A DNA stretch of 5,456 nt from contig JAHZHM010000229.1 of assembly GCA_019420265.1 (NCBI GenBank), positions 26,057 to 31,512 on the forward strand, read 5' to 3'. The notes beneath the pieces were generated by a model. It made no database searches and was not told the origin of the DNA. It saw nothing but the letters and a program-made list of their open reading frames with translations. Every line of letters starts with the position of its first letter. The first letter of the stretch is position 1. Shown piece after piece: positions 1 through 5,456 of this stretch. The position numbers and the translations under genes are program-made. Origin of the DNA: Clostridiales bacterium. GTDB taxonomy: Bacteria > Bacillota > Clostridia > Christensenellales > Christensenellaceae.

Positions 1-1563
1 GCTCTTTTCCGTTCTCTGAATGCACGCATGCCTGGGCGCACTCTTTGCGGGCTGTTTTTGCTGAACTGGTTGCGGGCGTTCGAGCTGGCCGTTTCCCCTT
101 TGGGCAAGTGCGTGCGCCGCGGTCTTTTGCGCGGCCCCCGACTGCCCTCGTGCCGCCTGTCTTGGCGCATTTCCAGCGCCTGGCATGGCGGCCTTTTGCT
201 GCCCTTCTCTGGGCATCCCAGGCGCATTGCCCTGCCGCGGGGATGAGCCTGACCTTTGCTGGGCGGGCGTGCCCGGCTCTTGCCGGATTTCCGAAGCCCC
301 CGGCGTGGCCGAGCCACGCTGGGACGCTCCCTGCCTTCCAGCCTGCCCTTTCCCAGATGAGGAGGCCTGGGGCTGAGCCGCGCGCATGAGCTCCTCCAGC
401 GCCGGCGCCGAGACGTATTCCGGCAGATTTTCCCATTGCCTCGGCGGCGCGCCCGCCGCCCCTCCGGCGGGCTCACTTGCAGGCTGATTTTGCCGCGATT
501 CCCGCTGGCCTTCTAAACCATGGCCGCTGCCGCGCGGCTGTGCGCCAGAGCTGCCGCTCTCCTGCCCCGAAAATGCCTGTTCCTGCTGCGGGGCGTTGCC
601 CAGCCAGCGTGATGGCTGAGAGTTTTGCGAGAATGCCGCAGAAAAGGCCTGCTCCTGCCCATGCGGAGCAGGGCCGCCCGGCTGCGTCTGCCGCATCTGC
701 GGCGTCTGCCCCTGGCCGCTCTGCGCTCCCTCCTGGCCAGAGCGCCTTTGTTCGGATGCCGTCTGCTCCTGTGCCTGCTGTATTGGCTGGGCGAGGGCAT
801 TTCTTCCGCCATCCTGCCCGGTTTGCCGCCTTTGCTGGGAGGCGGCGCGTGCCGGGGCCGTCGTTCTCTGTGTTTGCTGGCTGCCTATTGCCTGCGCCGG
901 GGCGGCCTCGTTCTCCCGGCCATATTGCGGCTCCTGCGCCTGCTGCGCTCCTGCGGCCTTATGATGCTCTTGCCCGCGCCGCCCCGCCTCCGGAGCGATT
1001 TGCGCTTTTTGCTGCCCGCTTTGCTGTGCTTCCGAAGCCGTTGATGCCCGAGCGGCATTTTTCTGCCCCTGCGGCGGCATAGCTTCCTTCTGCGCCGTCT
1101 GCGCCGGAGCCGGGCGCTCATCCTCCGCTCTGTGCTGATCGGCAGGAGCGCTTCCGGCGCTTTTTCGCTGTTCCCCCAAAAACACCTGCCCTTCCGGCTG
1201 GCTGGACGCAATCTCGCTGGGCTTTGGCCTTTGCCGCGCCGAAACTTCCAGCTCCTTCAGGCGTTTTTTCTCCTGGCGCGTAAAGCAGGCCGAGCGGGCC
1301 GCAGAGAAATCTGCCTTGCCCCCGGCCATGAGAAACTGCCCGTTTCGCGCCACGGCCGCCGCCTGCACTTTGCGCGGGGGCAGCGGGCAGCTTCCCTTGC
1401 CGCAATTCAAAATGCTCCATTCTCGATCCGAAAACAGCAGCCAAAGCTCCGCATCCCGCAGATAGGCCGGCGATTCCAGCGAAAACGCCAGCTCTTTGCC
1501 ATATTCCAGCCGCAGCACACCCCGGGATTTTCCCGAAAGCGCCAAAACCTGATTTTCCGCCAT
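1..1563 (-). CDS. Unrecognised protein, beta-rich N-terminal domain plus long Gln-rich disordered region (partial, C-terminus off window)
   Basis: The frame starts with ATG at 1563-1561 and runs 521 codons to base 1 with no stop, so the gene continues off the left edge. The start is chosen because GGAGGTG lies 7 bases upstream when spacing is counted from GGAGG. An in-frame ATG at 1590-1588 has no such site. Residues 1-101 look folded: alternating hydrophobic strands (QVLALSG, GVLRLEYG, ELAFSLES, AELWLLFSD), then Cys54 and Cys59 in CGKGSC and a strand pair near 66-81. A short basic stretch (about 96-116) leads into residues 122-521, which are about 18% Gln (73 of 400 by hand count), rich in Ala, Gly, Ser, Pro and Arg, and nearly free of aromatic residues. 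I see no signal peptide or membrane segment. It stands alone behind the glmS terminator. I do not recognise the family. The open frame and ribosome site make it a convincing gene; the function is unknown. Confidence 0.85.
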   Translation of the reverse strand, partial: MAENQVLALSGKSRGVLRLEYGKELAFSLESPAYLRDAELWLLFSDREWSILNCGKGSCPLPPRKVQAAAVARNGQFLMAGGKADFSAARSACFTRQEKKRLKELEVSARQRPKPSEIASSQPEGQVFLGEQRKSAGSAPADQHRAEDERPAPAQTAQKEAMPPQGQKNAARASTASEAQQSGQQKAQIAPEAGRRGQEHHKAAGAQQAQEPQYGRENEAAPAQAIGSQQTQRTTAPARAASQQRRQTGQDGGRNALAQPIQQAQEQTASEQRRSGQEGAQSGQGQTPQMRQTQPGGPAPHGQEQAFSAAFSQNSQPSRWLGNAPQQEQAFSGQESGSSGAQPRGSGHGLEGQRESRQNQPASEPAGGAAGAPPRQWENLPEYVSAPALEELMRAAQPQASSSGKGQAGRQGASQRGSATPGASEIRQEPGTPAQQRSGSSPRQGNAPGMPREGQQKAAMPGAGNAPRQAARGQSGAAQKTAAHALAQRGNGQLERPQPVQQKQPAKSAPRHACIQRTEKS

Positions 1564-1616
1564 GTTTGCACCTCCATCTTCCCGCTTCATTTTATGCCGG
1601 GAAGGGCGCAAACATG
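1561..1616 (-). promoter_or_regulatory. Leader inverted repeat that would sequester the start codon and ribosome binding site
   Basis: On the minus strand CATGTTTGC (1616-1608) is a perfect inverted repeat of GCAAACATG (1569-1561), whose last three bases are the start codon of the downstream gene. In RNA the stem gains three more pairs inward: G1607 with U1570 (wobble), C1606 with G1571, and C1605 with G1572. This gives 12 pairs and takes in part of the GGAGGT site. Immediately inside lies a second perfect repeat, CTTCCCG (1604-1598) with CGGGAAG (1584-1578), around a 13-base loop. A 5-base bulge (1577-1573) separates the stems. The pairing is seen directly. A role in blocking translation is inferred. 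There is no U-tract after it, so it is not a terminator. The short repeat could also be a protein-binding operator. Confidence 0.6.
1570..1575 (-). promoter_or_regulatory. Ribosome binding site GGAGGT of the Gln-rich protein gene
   Basis: GGAGGT continues to GGAGGTG one base further. Counted from GGAGG, it stands 7 bases before the ATG at 1563-1561. It is a near-perfect match to the 3' end of 16S rRNA and fixes this start over the in-frame ATG at 1590. Three of its bases fall in the leader hairpin stem. Confidence 0.8.
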
Positions 1617-1633
1617 CTTTCCTATAGGCACAC

Positions 1634-1667
1634 AAAAAAGCCCCCGGCTATTTGCCGAAGGCTTTTT
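1634..1667 (-). terminator. Intrinsic terminator of the trxB-glmM-glmS unit
   Basis: It begins 10 bases after the glmS stop codon. The minus strand forms a 14-pair stem, with arms at 1667-1654 and 1648-1635, two of the pairs being G-U, around the 5-base loop AAATA. The GC-rich core is followed by six T residues, five of which can pair with the upstream A-run. Because the stem is flanked by A and T runs on both sides, it could also terminate transcription from the opposite direction. It separates glmS from the gene starting at 1563, which should therefore have its own promoter or depend on readthrough. Confidence 0.9.
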
Positions 1668-1677
1668 GCTTTGCTTT

Positions 1678-3504
1678 TTATTCCACTGTTACAGACTTTG
1701 CCAGGTTCCTTGGCTTATCGACATCGCAGCCCTTGAACACCGCGGTGTAGTAGCCATAGAGCTGATAGAGCAGCACGGCCAGCAGCGGCGCGAACGTATC
1801 CCCGGCGTCTGGAATGGTGAGCACCAGGTCTACCTCCTGCTCCAACAGCGGCTTATGGTGCTCCTGCACCACCGCGACGACATACGCACCCCGCGCCTTA
1901 ACCTCCTTGAAGTTGGAGAGGGATTTCTCCATCAAAGCTTCCTGCGTCGCCAGCGCCATGACCAGTGTCCCCTCCTCGATGAGGGCGATGGGGCCATGCT
2001 TGAGCTCGCCAGAGGCATAGGCCTCGGAATGGATATAGGAGAGCTCCTTGAGCTTGAGCGAGCCTTCCAGCATGAGCGCATAGTCCATGCCCCGGCCGAT
2101 GAAGAACTCGTGTTCATCCATATAGCGCTGGGAGGCCAGATGCTGGATGGCAGTCTCATCCTTCAAAATTTCCGCCGCCAGTTCCGGCAGCTTTTTCAGC
2201 TCGCCCAGCAGGGCTGCATATTCCTGGCCGTTCAGCGTGCCCTTGATGCGCCCCAGCTCCAGCGCCATCATATACAGGCACATGACCTGCGTGCTGTAGC
2301 CTTTGGAGGTTGCCACGGCGATCTCCATGCCGGCCTGGGTATACATGGTCGCATCCGCTTCCCGGGAGATGCTGCTGCCCTTGACATTGGTGATCGCGAC
2401 GACCTTCTGCCCATGGCGCTTGGCTTCCCGCAGCGCCGCGATGGTATCCGCCGTCTCACCCGACTGGCTGATGACCACCACCAGCTGATTTTTGTGCAAA
2501 ATCGGGCTGCGATAGCGGAATTCAGAGGCCATATCCACCGAGACAGGCACCCGCGCCAGCTTCTCGATGACGTATTTGCCCAAAATGCCGGCGTGATAGG
2601 CGCTGCCGCAGGCCACGATGAGAATCTCGTCGATGCCCTGCATGAATTCATCTGTGATGTGAATTTCCGAGAGATCTAGCCGCTCGCCCCGCAGGCGCGT
2701 CATGAGCGTATCGTAGAGGGCTTTGGGCTGCTCGTGGATCTCCTTCATCATGAAGTGCTCATAGCCGCCTTTTTCCGCCTGGGAGACATCCCAATCCACC
2801 ACAAAGGGCGTTTTCTGCACCTGATTGCCGTATTCATCGAACACCTCTACGCGGTTTTTCTCGATGACGGCGACTTCCTTATCTTCCAGCAGATAGACGT
2901 TTCTGGTGTATTCCAGCAGGGCGGGGAAATCCGAAGCGATGAAGTTTTCCCCCTCGCCCAGGCCCACCACCAGCGGGCTATCCTTTCTTGCCGCGACGAT
3001 CCTGCCCGGCTCCTTGGCGCTGACGACGCCCAGGGCATACGAGCCCTCCAGCATTTTGATGGCCCGCATCACGGCGCTTTTGAGATCGCCCTCATAGTAG
3101 TAGTTGACCAGATGCGCGACGACCTCCGTATCCGTATCCGAGACGAAAGAAATGCCCTTGCCCGAAAGCCAGCTTTTGAGCTTGGCGAAGTTTTCGATGA
3201 TGCCGTTGTGCACCACGGCCAAATCCCCCGCGGTATTGGTATGCGGGTGCGAGTTGATATCCGAAGGCTCGCCATGCGTCGCCCAGCGGGTATGCCCGAT
3301 GCCCAGCGTCCCCTCGGCTTTTTCGCCGCCCAGCTTCTCTTCCAGCTTTGCCAGCCGCCCCTTCGCCTTGACGACTTTCATGCGCCCATCCTGAATAAAG
3401 GCGACGCCGGCGCTATCGTAGCCGCGGTATTCCAGTTTCCCAAGCCCCTTCAGCAAAACCGAAAGAGCATCTCTATCGCCGATATAGCCCACAATTCCGC
3501 ACAT
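1678..3504 (-). CDS. glmS: Glutamine--fructose-6-phosphate aminotransferase (isomerizing), GlmS
   Basis: This cytoplasmic enzyme converts fructose-6-phosphate and glutamine to glucosamine-6-phosphate and glutamate, the first committed step to UDP-GlcNAc. At 608 residues it is full length for the family. It opens with MCGIVGYIGDR, where Cys2 is the N-terminal nucleophile exposed after Met removal. The class II glutaminase domain follows (about 1-240), with YRGYDSAG at 26-33, HTRWATHG at 71-78 and HNGIIEN at 99-105. Two SIS sugar-isomerase domains follow: ACGSAYHAG at 298-306 and SQSGETADT at 346-354 in the first, and the KELSYIHSEAY and LKHGP segments (486-505) in the second. The C-terminus NLAKSVTVE carries Lys603, the lysine known in this family to bind the open sugar. 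A small oddity is Gly402 in TSKGYSTQ, where I would expect Ala. ATG follows the glmM stop by one base. Confidence 0.97.
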   Translation of the reverse strand: MCGIVGYIGDRDALSVLLKGLGKLEYRGYDSAGVAFIQDGRMKVVKAKGRLAKLEEKLGGEKAEGTLGIGHTRWATHGEPSDINSHPHTNTAGDLAVVHNGIIENFAKLKSWLSGKGISFVSDTDTEVVAHLVNYYYEGDLKSAVMRAIKMLEGSYALGVVSAKEPGRIVAARKDSPLVVGLGEGENFIASDFPALLEYTRNVYLLEDKEVAVIEKNRVEVFDEYGNQVQKTPFVVDWDVSQAEKGGYEHFMMKEIHEQPKALYDTLMTRLRGERLDLSEIHITDEFMQGIDEILIVACGSAYHAGILGKYVIEKLARVPVSVDMASEFRYRSPILHKNQLVVVISQSGETADTIAALREAKRHGQKVVAITNVKGSSISREADATMYTQAGMEIAVATSKGYSTQVMCLYMMALELGRIKGTLNGQEYAALLGELKKLPELAAEILKDETAIQHLASQRYMDEHEFFIGRGMDYALMLEGSLKLKELSYIHSEAYASGELKHGPIALIEEGTLVMALATQEALMEKSLSNFKEVKARGAYVVAVVQEHHKPLLEQEVDLVLTIPDAGDTFAPLLAVLLYQLYGYYTAVFKGCDVDKPRNLAKSVTVE

Positions 3505-3505
3505 A

Positions 3506-4855
3506 CTATTTGCCTCCTAGCTTCTGCTCGATGAGCCGGGCGATTTTCACGGCCTCTGCCCCAATCGCCTTCTTATCCTTGCCTTCGATCATGACGCGCA
3601 CCAGGGGCTCTGTGCCCGAAGTGCGGATGAGCACCCGGCCCTGCCCTGCCATCTGCTGCTCCAGCCGGGCAATTTCGGATAAAATCTCCTCATCCTTATC
3701 ATAATCGAACTTTTTCTCCTCGCTGACTTTGGCATTGACCAGCACCTGCGGCAGAATTTCCACGGCGTTGGCCAGCTCGGAAAGGGTTTTACCCTTGCGC
3801 TTCATCACGCCCAGCAGCTGAATGCCCGAGAGCATGCCGTCGCCAGTGGTGTTGTGATCCAGGAAAATCAGATGGCCAGACTGCTCGCCGCCGAAATTAT
3901 ATCCGGACGCCAGCATTTCCTCCAGCACATAGCGGTCGCCCACGCCGGTTTTGACAATTTCGATGCCCTGGGGCTTCAGCGAGAGCTCCAGACCCAGGTT
4001 GCTCATCACCGTGGCGACCAGGGTGTTTTTGGCCAGGCAGCCGCGCTCTTTCATATCCAGCGCACACACGGCCATGATGCGATCGCCGTCGATGATGCGG
4101 CCAAATTCGTCTACGGCGATGAGGCGATCGGCGTCGCCGTCGAAAGCCAGGCCGACATCTGCGCCGTACTCGTTGACCAGAATTTGCAGGTTGCCCGGAT
4201 GCGTGGAGCCGCAGTTGTCGTTGATATTGGCGCCATCCGGCATGTTATAGTGCGCATAGACCTCCGCCCCCAGCCGGGAGAATACCTCTCCGGCCAGCGC
4301 GGAAGAAGCGCCGTTTGCGCAATCCAGCACGACTTTGAGGCCATCCAGCCGAACCGGGCTGGATTCTACCAGAAAATCCGCATATTCCCGGGGCGCGTTT
4401 CTCAGCCGCACCCGCCGGCCAACTCCAAGGCCGGTGGGCAGCTCGCCGCCAATGCCCCCGAGGACCAGCTTTTCAATTTCATCTTCAATGGCATCGGCCA
4501 GCTTATAGCCTTTGGCATTGAAGAACTTGATGCCGTTATACTCCACCGTGTTGTGCGATGCGCTGATGACCGCCCCGGCATCCGCCTCGTAATACCGCGT
4601 CAGATGCGCGACGGCGGAAGTTGGAATGACGCCCAGCGTGCATGCCTCTGCCCCGGCAGAGCAAATGCCCGCAATCAGCGCGCTTTCCAGCATATCCCCA
4701 GAGATTCTGGTGTCTTTTCCGATGAGTATTTTCGCTTTGTGCACCTCGTTGGTCAGCACCTTGGCCGCCGCCTGCCCCAATTTGAAAGCAAGCGCGCAGT
4801 CCAGTTTCTCGTTGGCAATTCCACGCACGCCATCCGTGCCAAAAAGTCTGCCCAT
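3506..4855 (-). CDS. glmM: Phosphoglucosamine mutase, GlmM
   Basis: It interconverts glucosamine-6-phosphate and glucosamine-1-phosphate in the cytoplasm, the step after GlmS on the way to UDP-GlcNAc. At 449 residues it has the usual GlmM length. It starts MGRLFGTDGVRG, typical of GlmM. The phosphoserine loop is ISASHN at 97-102 with Ser100 as the catalytic serine; the Pro that often follows is Thr103. The magnesium loop DGDADR is at 239-244, the sugar-binding loop GGEQSGH at 322-328, and the C-terminal phosphate-binding loop RTSGTEPLVRVM at 411-422. All four domains of the alpha-D-phosphohexomutase fold are therefore present. It lies 18 bases after trxB and 1 base before glmS, so the three are very likely cotranscribed. 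I chose the ATG at 4855 over an out-of-frame ATG at 4860 because only the former opens this frame. Confidence 0.97.
   Translation of the reverse strand: MGRLFGTDGVRGIANEKLDCALAFKLGQAAAKVLTNEVHKAKILIGKDTRISGDMLESALIAGICSAGAEACTLGVIPTSAVAHLTRYYEADAGAVISASHNTVEYNGIKFFNAKGYKLADAIEDEIEKLVLGGIGGELPTGLGVGRRVRLRNAPREYADFLVESSPVRLDGLKVVLDCANGASSALAGEVFSRLGAEVYAHYNMPDGANINDNCGSTHPGNLQILVNEYGADVGLAFDGDADRLIAVDEFGRIIDGDRIMAVCALDMKERGCLAKNTLVATVMSNLGLELSLKPQGIEIVKTGVGDRYVLEEMLASGYNFGGEQSGHLIFLDHNTTGDGMLSGIQLLGVMKRKGKTLSELANAVEILPQVLVNAKVSEEKKFDYDKDEEILSEIARLEQQMAGQGRVLIRTSGTEPLVRVMIEGKDKKAIGAEAVKIARLIEQKLGGK
3513..3518 (-). promoter_or_regulatory. Ribosome binding site of glmS inside the end of glmM
   Basis: AGGAGG lies 8 bases before the glmS ATG and is embedded in the last codons of glmM, where GGA GGC encodes Gly-Gly of the C-terminal LGGK. 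The glmM stop (3508-3506) lies between this site and the glmS start (3504), so ribosomes finishing glmM sit on the glmS initiation region. This arrangement favours translational coupling, which is an inference from the layout. Confidence 0.8.
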
Positions 4856-4861
4856 ATCATA

Positions 4862-4867
4862 CCCCTT
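4862..4867 (-). promoter_or_regulatory. Probable ribosome binding site of glmM
   Basis: AAGGGG stands 6 bases before the glmM ATG, in the 18-base gap after the trxB stop. It is a weaker match to the anti-Shine-Dalgarno sequence than the sites of glmS and of the gene at 1563. The gap is too short to hold a promoter or riboswitch, which supports cotranscription with trxB. Confidence 0.6.
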
Positions 4868-4873
4868 TATTTT

Positions 4874-5456
4874 CTAGCGCATCAAATATTCCCGCGCCTG
4901 CTCGGCCGCCACCGCGCCATCCGAAACCGCCGTGGCAACCTGCCGCAGAGATTTTGCCCGGACGTCTCCCGCGGCAAACACCCCTGCAATCTCTGTTTTG
5001 GTATCCTCTCCGGCCAAAAGATAGCCCGCCGCATCCAGCGCCATCTGGCCTTGCAGGATGCCCGTATCCGGGATGCGCCCGATGGCGACGAACAATCCAT
5101 CTGCCGGCAGGCGCTTTTGCTCGCCCGTCCCGGTGTGCTCCAGCACCACCGCCTCAAAGCCCATGGCATCTCCTTCCAGCGCGGCCGGGCGATACCCCAG
5201 CAGCATGGAGAGGTTTTCCTTTTCTTTTGCCTTCCCTATAAGATATTCCTGCGCGCGGAATTCATTCCGCCGATGCACCAAAGTGACGCTTTTGGCGATA
5301 TCCGCCAGATAGAGCGCATCCTCGAAGGCCGTATCGCCCCCGCCGATGACAATCGCGTCCCGGCCGCGGAAAAAGGCACCATCGCAAGTCGCGCAATCGG
5401 AGATGCCCGCGCCCACCATCTGCTCTTCGCTGGCCAGCCCGAGCTTTCTCGGAGCC
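4874..5456 (-). CDS. trxB: Thioredoxin-disulfide reductase, TrxB (C-terminal 193 residues, start off window)
   Basis: It transfers electrons from NADPH through FAD and a redox-active disulfide to thioredoxin in the cytoplasm. The visible frame is open from the right edge (first complete codon at 5455) to TAG at 4876-4874. The family is usually a little over 300 residues, so roughly the first 110-120, including the FAD-binding N-terminus, lie outside. The fragment begins APRKLGLASEE, followed by the redox centre DCATCDG with Cys21 and Cys24 of the fragment. The NADPH domain has GGGDTAFE at 38-45 and HRRNEFRA at 61-68; the HRR motif is the family's known mark of NADPH use. The C-terminal FAD segment is GVFAAGD (158-164), with RQVATAVSDGAVAA after it. 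The Met at fragment residue 13 is internal, just before the active site, not the real start. It is the first visible gene of a unit with glmM and glmS. Confidence 0.96.
   Translation of the reverse strand, partial: APRKLGLASEEQMVGAGISDCATCDGAFFRGRDAIVIGGGDTAFEDALYLADIAKSVTLVHRRNEFRAQEYLIGKAKEKENLSMLLGYRPAALEGDAMGFEAVVLEHTGTGEQKRLPADGLFVAIGRIPDTGILQGQMALDAAGYLLAGEDTKTEIAGVFAAGDVRAKSLRQVATAVSDGAVAAEQAREYLMR

Noticed and set aside
513..812. Shorter minus-strand frames at 513-812, 885-1211 and 1118-1444 offset from the long frame.
   Set aside because: They overlap each other and the long open frame, and lack the strong GGAGGTG start signal found at 1563. They are out-of-frame shadows in GC-rich sequence.
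477..1082. Plus-strand open frames of 100-200 codons in the left region, with Ala/Pro/Arg-rich products.
   Set aside because: They are antisense to the 521-codon frame and arise because its Gln/Ala/Gly codons read as stop-poor codons in reverse. None has a convincing ribosome binding site.
1565..1633. A promoter for the gene at 1563, based on TAAAAT at 1595-1590 (minus strand).
   Set aside because: No acceptable -35 hexamer stands 16-18 bases upstream and there is no extended -10 TG. The match is too weak to report as a promoter.
1132..2679. A 515-codon plus-strand open frame spanning the 3' half of glmS, the terminator and the leader of the Gln-rich gene.
   Set aside because: It runs antisense through glmS, whose protein is unmistakable, and across the terminator and leader. 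Its translation has the Arg/His/Gln-rich look of an antisense shadow and no ribosome binding site was seen.
2734..3534. A 266-codon plus-strand open frame opposite the N-terminal half of glmS.
   Set aside because: It is fully antisense to conserved glutaminase-domain codons and resembles no protein family I know.
3800..4560. GlmM Thr103 in place of the common Pro after ISASHN, considered as a sign of altered activity.
   Set aside because: All catalytic, metal-binding and phosphate-binding motifs are intact, and variation at this position does not remove a catalytic group.

Overview
The window reads almost entirely on the minus strand. It looks like a GC-rich Bacillota chromosome, most likely of the Clostridia: about 60% GC in the lines I counted, strong GGAGG-type ribosome binding sites, tight gene spacing, and typical housekeeping proteins. 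The lineage is an inference. No rRNA, tRNA, CRISPR array, insertion sequence or phage gene is visible.

From right to left, in the direction of transcription, the layout is as follows. The C-terminal 193 codons of thioredoxin reductase (trxB, 4874 to the right edge) come first. After 18 bases comes a complete glmM (phosphoglucosamine mutase, 3506-4855). After 1 base comes a complete glmS (glutamine:fructose-6-phosphate amidotransferase, 1678-3504). A strong intrinsic terminator (1634-1667) closes this transcription unit. GlmS makes glucosamine-6-phosphate and GlmM converts it to glucosamine-1-phosphate, so the pair feeds UDP-GlcNAc and peptidoglycan synthesis. TrxB recharges thioredoxin with NADPH and shares the transcript rather than the pathway. 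There is no room for a glmS ribozyme in front of glmS or glmM.

The left 1563 bases look at first like GC-rich sequence with confused overlapping reading frames. In fact one minus-strand frame starts at 1563 behind a GGAGGTG ribosome binding site and stays open for 521 codons to the left edge without a stop. It encodes an unrecognised protein: about 100 residues that look folded and beta-rich with a CGKGSC motif, then at least 400 residues of Gln/Ala/Gly/Ser/Pro/Arg-rich, probably disordered sequence. Its leader carries a long two-part inverted repeat (1561-1616) that would bury its start codon and part of its ribosome binding site in an RNA hairpin. This gene and its leader are the most interesting part of the window.
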